NCBI GenBank assembly: GCA_020847775.1
Contig: JADLBI010000220.1
Location: 1-18,313 of the forward strand
From: Opitutaceae bacterium
Lineage (GTDB): Bacteria; Verrucomicrobiota; Verrucomicrobiia; Opitutales; Opitutaceae
Length of the DNA: 18,313 nucleotides
Reading direction: 5' to 3'
Numbering within the stretch: the first letter of the stretch is position 1; each line of letters opens with the position of its first letter. Below the pieces are notes generated by a model. The model searched no databases. It was not told the origin of the DNA and saw only the letters and a program-made list of their open reading frames with translations. A program made the position numbers and the translations under genes. Positions 5,031 through 11,621 of the stretch are shown one piece after another.

Positions 5031-7892
5031 ATGTTTGGATTTCTCCGATTGCGTGCCCCGCTCTGGTATTTCCTCGCGCTACCCTTGGCCGCGGCCGCGG
5101 CCCAGCGCCCGCTCACCTGGGGCGACTTTGATTCGTGGCGCGGTTTCAATACCCCGGTCCTTTCGCGCGACGGACAATGGCTGGCCTACAGCGACATGCC
5201 TGCGAAAGGCGACGGCGTGGTCGTGGCGCGCAATTGCGCGACCGGTCGCACAATTCGTGTGTCCGTCGGCGAAACCCCGGCCCTCCCCTTCCCTCAGCCG
5301 ACCAGCGCCAGCGGCCGCGCCTCGACCCCGCAAACCGTCAGCCTCTTTTTTACCGGTGACGGCAGGTTTTTGCTCAGCACCACCTTTCCCGCGGCGGAAG
5401 CGATGAAACAAGCGCGCCTCGCCGGCACGGACGGATCAGCGGCAACGCGGCGCGGACTAGCGATTGTGGACCTCACCACCGGCCGCAGTGAAATCATCCC
5501 CGATATCAAATCCGCGCAAGCGGCCACCGCCGGCGCATGGGTGGCCTACCTGCGCGACCCCGAGACACCGACCGCCAAGCACCGGCCGACGGATACGAAA
5601 CACGGCTCGCGGCTCGTGTTGCGCGAGCTCGGCACCCAACGCGAACGCGTGTTTGAACACGTCACCGAATTCACCCTCGCGCGGGACGCCGGCACGCTCT
5701 TGTTTGCGGTCAACGACCCCAACGCCAAACGCAACGGCGTCTATGCCTTCACTCCCGGCAACCAGCGATCTCCGGTGGCGCTCCTGCGTGGCACGGGGCG
5801 CTATCAAAAACTCATCTGGGATCACGCCCAATCTCAAATCGCTTTTCTGAGCAACCGCACCGACCACGGCAAAGATGCCGCGTGGCAAGTCTGGCACTGG
5901 CGGCGCGGCGCAAATGCGGCCACGCTCGCCGTCGCCGCCACCACCGCGGGAATTCCCGCCGGCAGCGCGATCAGCGCACACGGCGCGCTGGGTTTCTCGC
6001 GCGACGGCCAAAAACTCTACCTCGGCACCGCGCCGATTCCGACCGCGTCCAGCACCCCCAAACAAGACCCGGCCGACACCGTGGCCGCCGACCTCTGGAG
6101 CTGGACCGATGAACCCATCCAGCCGCGTCAAGCCGTGATGGCGGATACCGAACGCAAACGCACCTTCTCCGCCGTGTTTGATCTCGCCGCACGGCGCTAC
6201 ACGCAAATCGGAGACGCGAAGTTGCGCGAAGTGCGGTTTAGCGACGATGGCCGCCGCGCCCTCGCGCTTGACGAATCGCCCTACTGGCGCGAACGCGACT
6301 ACGACGGCACTTATGCCGATGTTTACGCGATCGACACGACCACGGGCGCGCGCCGCCTCGTCGTGAAAAAACTCCGCGGCCAATCCGGTGACGAAGGTCT
6401 CCCCCAGATCAAGCTTTCGCCCGACGGCCGCCACGCCGCGTATTTCACCGCCAACCACTGGCACGTGGTGGATCTCGACGATGGCACCGACCGCAACCTC
6501 ACCGCGGATCTGCCCGTCGCGTTTCAAGACGAGCTGCACGACCAGCCCGAACCGGCGTCAAGCTGCGGCTGGGGCGGCTGGTTGAACGACAACGCCTCCA
6601 TGCTCGTTTATGACCGCTACGACGCGTGGCTACTCTTCACCGACGACCGGCCGGCGCGTAATCTCACTGGCGGTTTCGGTCGCAAGAATCACCTGTTGCT
6701 GCGCATGCAAGCCATCGCCGCGCGCGATGACGATGACCCAGACCGCAGCATTGATCCCGCGCAGCCCCTCTACTTGAGCGGCGAACACGAATTGACGCGC
6801 GCCAGTGGTTGGTTCCGCCATGCGTTTACAGCGACCGGCGAGCCCCAGCGGCTGCTTTGGGGCGACCGGCAATGGCGCTACCTCGGCCGCGCGCAACAAG
6901 CCGACCGCCTGATCCTGTCCACTTCGCGCTTCGACGAATTTCCCGATTATTGGATCACCGACGAGGCCTTCAATCCGCCGCAGAAAGTCAGCGATGGCGG
7001 CGCGCAACTGGCCCCATTCGCGTGGGGCAGCACCGAGCTTATCCCTTACACCAGCGCCACCGGAGTGCCGTTGCAGGGCTTGCTCTACAAGCCGGCCAAC
7101 TTCGATCCGCAAAAAAAATATCCGCTCATCGTTTACACCTACGAGCGGCTGTCGCAGATCGTGCACAATTTTTACGCGCCGGGCTTTGGCTCCAATATCA
7201 ATTTCCCGTTCTACACCAGCAACGGCTACCTCGTTTACCTGACCGACATCGCTTACACCGAGGGCCAGCCCGGGCCCAGCGCGCTCGCTTGCGTCAACGC
7301 CGCGCTCGACGCCGTGATCGCGCGCGGCTTCGTCGATGAAAACCGGCTCGGCATCCAGGGCTCCTCGTGGGGCGGTTATCAATCGGCCTACATCATCACC
7401 CAGACCGATCGTTTTCGCGCCGCCGTGGCCGGCTCGCCCGTCGGCAACATGACCAGCGCTTACGGCGGCATCCGCCGGTTCTCCGGCCTGGCGCGGCTTT
7501 TCCAATACGAAAAAACCCAAAGTCGCATCGGCGCGCCGCTGACCGAAAAGCCCGAGCTCTACCTCGCGAACTCGCCGGTGTTTCACGTGCAAAACGTCCA
7601 CACCCCGCTGCTGATTATGCACAACGAAGGCGACGGCGCGGTGCCGTGGGAGCAATCCATCGAGCTGTTTCTCTCCCTGCGTCGTCACGGCAAACCGGTC
7701 TGGTTTTTTAATTATGAACGAGAGGGTCACGGGCTCATCCGTGCCGCCAACCGTCGGGATTGGAGCCTGCGCATGTGGCAATATTTCGAGCACTATCTGC
7801 GCGACCAACCCGCGCCGAAATGGATGACAGACGGCATCCCCTATCTCGATCGCGACGCGGAGAAATTGCGGTTCAACGGCCAGCGGAATTAG
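5031..7892 (+). CDS. Secreted S9 (prolyl oligopeptidase) family serine peptidase
   Basis: 953 residues. A signal peptide (1-24, FLALPLAAAAAQ) predicts export to the periplasm or outside. Residues ~25-650 contain repeated WSxDG-like blade sequences (VLSRDGQWLAYSD, FTGDGRFLLS, LSPDGRHAAYF) of a beta-propeller that gates substrate. The C-terminal alpha/beta hydrolase (~680-945) has GSSWGG at 777-782 with nucleophile S779, D868 in EGDGAVPWEQS and H900 in EREGHGL, completing the triad. It would cleave short peptides, with specificity unknown; dipeptidyl peptidase and acylaminoacyl peptidase branches are both possible. The length is at the upper end for the family. REP palindromes follow 15 bp after the stop. 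Confidence 0.92.
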   Translation: MFGFLRLRAPLWYFLALPLAAAAAQRPLTWGDFDSWRGFNTPVLSRDGQWLAYSDMPAKGDGVVVARNCATGRTIRVSVGETPALPFPQPTSASGRASTPQTVSLFFTGDGRFLLSTTFPAAEAMKQARLAGTDGSAATRRGLAIVDLTTGRSEIIPDIKSAQAATAGAWVAYLRDPETPTAKHRPTDTKHGSRLVLRELGTQRERVFEHVTEFTLARDAGTLLFAVNDPNAKRNGVYAFTPGNQRSPVALLRGTGRYQKLIWDHAQSQIAFLSNRTDHGKDAAWQVWHWRRGANAATLAVAATTAGIPAGSAISAHGALGFSRDGQKLYLGTAPIPTASSTPKQDPADTVAADLWSWTDEPIQPRQAVMADTERKRTFSAVFDLAARRYTQIGDAKLREVRFSDDGRRALALDESPYWRERDYDGTYADVYAIDTTTGARRLVVKKLRGQSGDEGLPQIKLSPDGRHAAYFTANHWHVVDLDDGTDRNLTADLPVAFQDELHDQPEPASSCGWGGWLNDNASMLVYDRYDAWLLFTDDRPARNLTGGFGRKNHLLLRMQAIAARDDDDPDRSIDPAQPLYLSGEHELTRASGWFRHAFTATGEPQRLLWGDRQWRYLGRAQQADRLILSTSRFDEFPDYWITDEAFNPPQKVSDGGAQLAPFAWGSTELIPYTSATGVPLQGLLYKPANFDPQKKYPLIVYTYERLSQIVHNFYAPGFGSNINFPFYTSNGYLVYLTDIAYTEGQPGPSALACVNAALDAVIARGFVDENRLGIQGSSWGGYQSAYIITQTDRFRAAVAGSPVGNMTSAYGGIRRFSGLARLFQYEKTQSRIGAPLTEKPELYLANSPVFHVQNVHTPLLIMHNEGDGAVPWEQSIELFLSLRRHGKPVWFFNYEREGHGLIRAANRRDWSLRMWQYFEHYLRDQPAPKWMTDGIPYLDRDAEKLRFNGQRN

Positions 7893-7907
7893 ACGGACCC
7901 CCTGAAA

Positions 7908-7933
7908 GTTAGGGACGGACCGCCGGGCCGTCC
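7908..7933 (+). repeat. REP-like palindrome, second sequence subtype (locus 2, copy a)
   Basis: Reads GTTAGGGACGGACC and closes with GGCCGTCC; the outer stem is GGACGG/CCGTCC. The foot is GTTAG, a one-base variant of GTAG. It is paired in inverted orientation with 7945-7971. It lies between two convergent genes, a usual REP location. Confidence 0.6.
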
Positions 7934-7944
7934 GCGTCGGAATA

Positions 7945-7971
7945 GCGGCGGGCCCAGCGGTCCCGCCCTAC
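7945..7971 (-). repeat. REP-like palindrome, second sequence subtype (locus 2, copy b, inverted)
   Basis: On the minus strand it reads GTAGGGCGGGACCGC and closes GGGCCCGCC; the outer stem is GGCGGG/CCCGCC. The TAG of its GTAG foot is the stop codon of the small secreted protein gene that ends at 7968. It shares GGACCGC and the foot with copy a. Confidence 0.65.
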
Positions 7972-8354
7972 CACTTGATCTGCAAAAGCGTGAGCGAGGG
8001 GCCATTTGGCCAAACACCGATCTCGATCGTTTTTCCGCCAAGTTTCAATTCCTTGATCGTGCCGCCGTTTTTCCAATCGAACCGTTGCTCTTCGAGCTTC
8101 CATTGGGCCTTGGCCACGGCGCGTTCCACATCGCGCGAGAAACGACTCTCGCTGACGGTGAAGCTGGGCAGCAGCACCACGTTGTCGTCCGGTGCGGCTT
8201 CAGCGAGCCCTGCGGTTTCTGTTGGCGCCGGCGGATCGTAACTGAATTCGCGGCTGATCTGTTGCTTGGCCTTCTCGATCACCGTCGCGGGCTCCGCCGC
8301 CAGACCGAAAACCGGCAATAACAGAAGCACCGTCAATCGCGGGGTGGCGTTCAT
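7968..8354 (-). CDS. Small secreted protein of unknown function with LPSFTVSESR motif
   Basis: 128 residues from the ATG at 8354. A signal peptide (MNATPRLTVLLLLPVFGLAA, 1-20) predicts export. Residues 59-71 are NVVLLPSFTVSES-R, a motif I associate with exported proteins and TonB-receptor N-termini in Opitutaceae; its role is unknown. The C-terminal half (FDWKNGGTIKELKLGGKTIEIGVWPNG) looks like a small beta domain. A longer frame upstream to 8486 adds 44 poorly plausible residues and would remove the signal peptide from the N-terminus, so I reject it. The stop codon coincides with a REP foot, so the original C-terminus may have been altered by REP insertion. Confidence 0.7.
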   Translation of the reverse strand: MNATPRLTVLLLLPVFGLAAEPATVIEKAKQQISREFSYDPPAPTETAGLAEAAPDDNVVLLPSFTVSESRFSRDVERAVAKAQWKLEEQRFDWKNGGTIKELKLGGKTIEIGVWPNGPSLTLLQIKW

Positions 8355-8430
8355 TGCGAAATGCGTTGCGACAAACTGCCCGACAAACCGTTCCCGCACA
8401 AACGGAAACTGCGGAGGATTCAAAAACACC

Positions 8431-8469
8431 GAAGCCCGCAGCCAAGATTTCTCCCACGCTGCGGGCTTC
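8431..8469. terminator. Strong 12-bp hairpin in a divergent intergenic region
   Basis: GAAGCCCGCAGC (8431-8442) and GCTGCGGGCTTC (8458-8469) form a perfect 12-bp stem with a 15-nt loop. On the minus strand it is followed by GGTGTTTTTG, on the plus strand by TTTACAC. It sits 77 bp upstream of the minus-strand gene and 158 bp upstream of the transporter gene, so it may be an attenuator in a leader or the end of a short unannotated RNA. The rest of 8355-8626 shows no gene. Confidence 0.5.
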
Positions 8470-8626
8470 TTTACACAACAACACAAGCAAAGAACAATCC
8501 CGGCCTAAGCACGGGACGGGGTGATTGACGCACGCCCGGCGAAAACGTTCCAAAAAACTCACACGGCTGCGTGTCATAGGGATGAGCGTTGCACGGGCCA
8601 GCTCCGCGCGTCACGGTCCGGAGCGC

Positions 8627-9910
8627 ATGGATACCGCCGCGAACTCAACCGCCCGCACTTGGTCCTGGGTGCCCACGCTCTACTTTAGCCAAGGTATCCC
8701 CTACGTGGCGGTGATGACGCTGTCGGTCGTGCTCTACAAAAACCTCGGCGTCTCCAACACTGACATCGCGCTCTACACGAGCTGGCTCTACCTGCCGTGG
8801 GTGATCAAGCCGTTGTGGTCGCCGGTCGTGGATCTGTTTCGCACGAAACGGTTCTGGATCTGGGGCCTGCAACTGGTCGTCGGGGCCGCGCTTGCGGGTG
8901 TCGCGCTCACCGTGCCGGGACCGGACTTTTTCAAGTGGACGCTCGTGCTGTTCTGGCTGCTCGCGTTCAGCTCGGCGACGCACGACATCGCGGCCGATGG
9001 ATTTTATCTGCTCGCGCTGCCGTCACATCAACAGGCGGCTTTCGTCGGCGTGCGCAGCACGTTCTACCGACTCGCGATGATCGCGGGCCAAGGCGGACTC
9101 GTGTGGCTGGCGGGGCATTGGCAAACGACCACGGGCGACACCGCGCACGCTTGGTCGCTGGTGTTCGGCGTGCTCGCCGGATTGTTCGCGCTGACGGCCG
9201 TGTATCATTGGCTCGTGCTACCGCGGCCGGTCGCCGATCACGTGGCACCCGCCGCCCGCAACGTGTTCGCGGGTTACTTCGGCACCTTCGCCGCGTTTTT
9301 CCGCAAGCCGGGTATCTGGCTGGCGATCACGTTTATGCTCACTTACCGCCTCGGCGAAGCGCAGCTCGTGAAAATCGCCACGCTGTTTCTACTCGATTCA
9401 CGCGAGGCCGGCGGGCTCGGCCTGAACACCGAACAGGTTGGCATTTACTACGGCACGATCGGCGTTATCGCGCTGACCGCCGGCGGACTTTTCGGCGGCT
9501 GGATCGTGTCGCGCTACGGTTTGAAAAAACTGCTCTGGCCGATGCTCGCCGCGATGCACCTGCCCAACGCCGCATATGTGTTGCTCGCGTGGACCCAGCC
9601 GGAAAGCACGTCGTTGGTCGTCACTGCCGTGGCGATTGAACAACTCGGCTACGGGTTCGGCTTCACCGCGTATCTGCTCTACCTGATGATGATCGCCGAG
9701 GGTGAACACAAAACCGCACACTACGCGCTCTGCACCGGTTTCATGGCGCTCGGCATGATGATGCCGGGCATGGCCGCGGGAAAAATTCAGGAGCTGCTCG
9801 GCTACGTGAATTTCTTCTGGTGGGTGCTGCTCGCCTGCCTCCCCTCGCTCTTCGTGGCCGCCAAACTGCGCATCGACCCCGCCTTCGGGCGGAAGGTTCC
9901 GACTACCTAA
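8627..9910 (+). CDS. AmpG-like MFS transporter (muropeptide permease family)
   Basis: 427 residues from the ATG at 8627, with about 12 hydrophobic segments; an inner-membrane major facilitator. The N-terminus YFSQGIPYVAVMTLSVVLY, followed by NTDIALYTSWLYLPWVIKPLWSPVVD, is the AmpG/PAT-type first helix pair and loop. AmpG proteins import anhydromuropeptides for cell-wall recycling, but distant members can have other substrates, so the substrate is inferred. The context supports the idea because an N-acetylmuramoyl-L-alanine amidase lipoprotein is convergent with it. GGAG stands three bases before this ATG; an alternative ATG at 8582 follows AGGG. A palindrome starts at the last base of the stop codon. 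Confidence 0.8.
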   Translation: MDTAANSTARTWSWVPTLYFSQGIPYVAVMTLSVVLYKNLGVSNTDIALYTSWLYLPWVIKPLWSPVVDLFRTKRFWIWGLQLVVGAALAGVALTVPGPDFFKWTLVLFWLLAFSSATHDIAADGFYLLALPSHQQAAFVGVRSTFYRLAMIAGQGGLVWLAGHWQTTTGDTAHAWSLVFGVLAGLFALTAVYHWLVLPRPVADHVAPAARNVFAGYFGTFAAFFRKPGIWLAITFMLTYRLGEAQLVKIATLFLLDSREAGGLGLNTEQVGIYYGTIGVIALTAGGLFGGWIVSRYGLKKLLWPMLAAMHLPNAAYVLLAWTQPESTSLVVTAVAIEQLGYGFGFTAYLLYLMMIAEGEHKTAHYALCTGFMALGMMMPGMAAGKIQELLGYVNFFWWVLLACLPSLFVAAKLRIDPAFGRKVPTT

Positions 9911-9932
9911 AAGTAACCTATTAGGTTACTTT
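9910..9932. terminator. Palindrome (10-bp arms, ATT loop) at the end of the transporter gene
   Basis: Arms AAAGTAACCT (9910-9919) and AGGTTACTTT (9923-9932) around ATT. It overlaps the last base of the TAA stop. Its exact reverse complement occurs at 9989-10011. The stem itself ends in CTTT but is followed by GGGG, so it is a poor classical terminator. The 56 bp between the two palindromes contain nothing recognisable. Confidence 0.55.
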
Positions 9933-9985
9933 GGGGTCACACAAAAAGCCCATTCTCATTGATACAATCCGTGGCGAGCTTCACG

Positions 9986-10014
9986 GGCAAAGTAACCTAA
10001 TAGGTTACTTTGCC
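9986..10014. terminator. Palindrome (13-bp arms, AAT loop) overlapping the amidase stop codon
   Basis: Arms GGCAAAGTAACCT and AGGTTACTTTGCC around AAT. It is the inverted copy of 9910-9932, extended by three GC pairs. The amidase TAG stop (9999-9997) lies inside, so the final residues KVTY are specified by the palindrome. The two copies face each other across a convergent gene junction. Confidence 0.55.
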
Positions 10015-11106
10015 TGATTCGATTTCTTCGCGGGCGGTGCCGAGGACGAGGTCCCACTGGAAGGCGGGGCCGGGGTCGATCTTGTTGGCCTGAATGTGGA
10101 AATGTGCGATGAGGCCGCGGAATTTTGGGAACTCCTCGGGCGACAACACCCGCATCAACGGCCGGCCATCGGTGTCGCGCGGGTAGTCGAGCGCGATTTT
10201 GGGAAACACGCGATGCAACGCGGCCACGAGTTTGCCCAGCGCGGCATATTGCTCGGGCGTAAAATCGTATTGGTCGAGTTCCTGCCCATGAATCACACCG
10301 CGCACGAGTCCCGGGCGCGCGGGACGCGCCACAAAGTCCGGCGTGCGAATACCCGTCGCATCACTCGCTTGGGGCGACCGCATGACGATTTCGCCGCTGG
10401 GCTCGGATTGATACCACGCGTCGAACTCTTTGGTTTCGCCCGGCGGATAAGCGCCGAGATTGGCGATCTCGATGCCGATGGAGCGGCTGTTGGCAATCGT
10501 GGCGTGGTAAGCGCGCTCACACAGATCGAGTGTTTGGTAAATCGTGCCGTCCACATCCAAGAGGAAGTGCGCGCTCAGTCCGCGCTTTTGCAGAATGGCG
10601 AAGGTCTGCTTGCTGGAACCCTTGCCGTCGTAGTGCAGCACAAACTGGTCAACGACCTCGCGCAGCGTAGCCAAGTCCGGTGGCGAAACCGGCTCGATCG
10701 GTGCGCCACCCGCGGGATCGGGCAGTTTTCTGATGCCGTGGTTTTCGTAAAGCTCAACCGGTTTTCCCGGCGCGGGCGGCGGCACGCGGTAGGCGTTGTA
10801 GCCGCCCGGTTCCGCCCAAGTCACGACGCGTGTGTCGGCATCGAACCGTTGTCCGGCCACGATGATCGCGTGGCCGGATTGGGGTTGCGGTTGTTCTGAT
10901 GCAGATGCGGCAGCGCGCACGACTGGTTCCGACTCGACCGTTGCGGTGGCCGGAGCGGGCGCGGTGGGTTTCGTCTGGCAGCCGGTGAGGGCGGTGAAGA
11001 TCAAAAAAACAATTCCTGCACGAAGGCGGTTAAGGATAACCGCCTCTACCTTTCTGAACCGGTAGGGGCGGTTATCCTTAACCGCCCTGGTTTGCTCCTG
11101 CTTCAT
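9997..11106 (-). CDS. N-acetylmuramoyl-L-alanine amidase lipoprotein (Amidase_2/AmpD-like)
   Basis: 369 residues from the ATG at 11106. The hydrophobic segment GIVFLIFTALTGC ends in a lipobox with Cys43, predicting a periplasm-facing lipoprotein. A Pro/Ala-rich linker runs to ~75. The Amidase_2 domain spans ~145-355: H158 in FVLHYD and H335 with D344 in AHFHIQANKIDPGPAF correspond to the AmpD-type zinc ligands, and AYHATIANSRSIGIEIAN lies between. It would cut the amide bond between N-acetylmuramic acid and L-Ala. The only in-frame starts before the signal segment lie upstream of two REP palindromes, so residues ~6-29 are REP-encoded. The chosen ATG overlaps the RAYT stop codon (ATGA); further in-frame ATGs at 11127 and 11196 lie inside the RAYT gene. 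It converges on the AmpG-like gene. Confidence 0.85.
   Translation of the reverse strand: MKQEQTRAVKDNRPYRFRKVEAVILNRLRAGIVFLIFTALTGCQTKPTAPAPATATVESEPVVRAAASASEQPQPQSGHAIIVAGQRFDADTRVVTWAEPGGYNAYRVPPPAPGKPVELYENHGIRKLPDPAGGAPIEPVSPPDLATLREVVDQFVLHYDGKGSSKQTFAILQKRGLSAHFLLDVDGTIYQTLDLCERAYHATIANSRSIGIEIANLGAYPPGETKEFDAWYQSEPSGEIVMRSPQASDATGIRTPDFVARPARPGLVRGVIHGQELDQYDFTPEQYAALGKLVAALHRVFPKIALDYPRDTDGRPLMRVLSPEEFPKFRGLIAHFHIQANKIDPGPAFQWDLVLGTAREEIESGKVTY
11023..11049 (-). repeat. REP-like palindrome inside the 5' end of the amidase gene (copy a)
   Basis: On the minus strand it reads GTAGAGGCGGTTATCC and then TTAACCGCCTT, with a perfect AGGCGGTTA/TAACCGCCT stem around the TCCT loop. Translated in the amidase frame it gives VEAVILNRL. 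It is inverted relative to 11062-11088, 12 bp away. Confidence 0.82.
11062..11088 (+). repeat. REP-like palindrome between RAYT and amidase (copy b)
   Basis: Reads GTAGGGGCGGTTATCC and then TTAACCGCCCT. The stem GGGCGGTTA/TAACCGCCC is perfect. It lies 15 bp downstream of the RAYT stop and is read in the amidase frame as part of TRAVKDNRPYR. Confidence 0.82.
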
Positions 11107-11543
11107 GATTCGAAAACCCACGGCCATGACTTCGCCTCGGAAACCAAACCTTGGCGAATCGGATTTTCGCGAATGTAGGCCGCCTTCTCCTCCCACGACT
11201 CATCCGAACGAATGCGATGCTCGAAAAAATCTCGCTGCCACTCCACGCCTGAAACCTTGGCCGTGTAGCGTTTCCAGCCACGCCAACATTCCCGAATCGC
11301 CACATCGCCGGGAAAAGAAATCAACGCATGCAGGTGATCCGGCATCAGGAGAAAGAGACGGGCAAACCAGCGTTGGTGCTCGTGATAATAACGCACGCTT
11401 TGGAGCAACGCGTCGGCCGTTGCCGGTTCAACCAGTGATCTGGTGCCGACCGGAATCGCGCATTGGGTGACAAAATATAATGATCCGGTTTTTACCCACG
11501 CGGGCACCTCGTGCGGCAGCGGTTTTCGCAGGGTAAATTTCAC
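11103..11543 (-). CDS. REP-associated tyrosine transposase (RAYT, Y1_Tnp family)
   Basis: 146 residues. The HUH metal-binding motif is DHLHALI (H70, H72). The catalytic tyrosine is Y123 in AYIRENPIRQGLV. WQRDFFEHRIRSDE (102-115) is also typical of RAYTs. Such proteins nick and rejoin single-stranded REP hairpins through a 5'-phosphotyrosine and are the presumed source of REP dispersal. The length is at the short end for RAYTs but all core motifs are present, so it may be active. The start is GTG at 11543. Its TGA overlaps the amidase ATG by 4 bp, allowing translational coupling. Confidence 0.9.
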   Translation of the reverse strand: MKFTLRKPLPHEVPAWVKTGSLYFVTQCAIPVGTRSLVEPATADALLQSVRYYHEHQRWFARLFLLMPDHLHALISFPGDVAIRECWRGWKRYTAKVSGVEWQRDFFEHRIRSDESWEEKAAYIRENPIRQGLVSEAKSWPWVFES

Positions 11544-11569
11544 GCGCTCTGTTTTCCGGTGATAACTGC

Positions 11570-11597
11570 AAGGGCGGTTGGGGACAACCGCCCCTAC
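11570..11597 (-). repeat. REP-like palindrome upstream of the RAYT gene
   Basis: On the minus strand it reads GTAGGGGCGGTTGTCC and then CCAACCGCCCTT. Stem GGGCGGTTG(T)/CAACCGCCC; it shares the GTCCCC loop with the copy at 2250. It is 26 bp upstream of the RAYT GTG and may lie in its promoter or leader, where it could allow autoregulation. Confidence 0.82.
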
Positions 11598-11621
11598 CTG
11601 TGATGCGTTTGCATGTCGCCT

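Larger units (their letters stand above)
11023..11597 (-). mobile_element. RAYT transposase gene with flanking REP palindromes
   Basis: The unit in minus-strand order is REP (11597-11570), RAYT gene (11543-11103), inverted REP (11088-11062), REP (11049-11023). A RAYT gene bracketed by REPs of the type it mobilises is the known arrangement of these domesticated IS200/IS605-related transposases. There is no IS-type terminal inverted repeat or visible target duplication, as expected for single-strand HUH transposition. Confidence 0.8.

Noticed and set aside
5457..6539. 360-codon open frame on the minus strand inside the S9 peptidase gene
   Set aside because: It is antisense to a clear S9 peptidase with signal peptide and catalytic triad. 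Long antisense frames are common in GC-rich DNA and this one has no recognisable domain.
7911..8103. 64-codon minus-strand frame across the second REP pair
   Set aside because: It reads REP DNA and an out-of-frame part of the small secreted protein gene.
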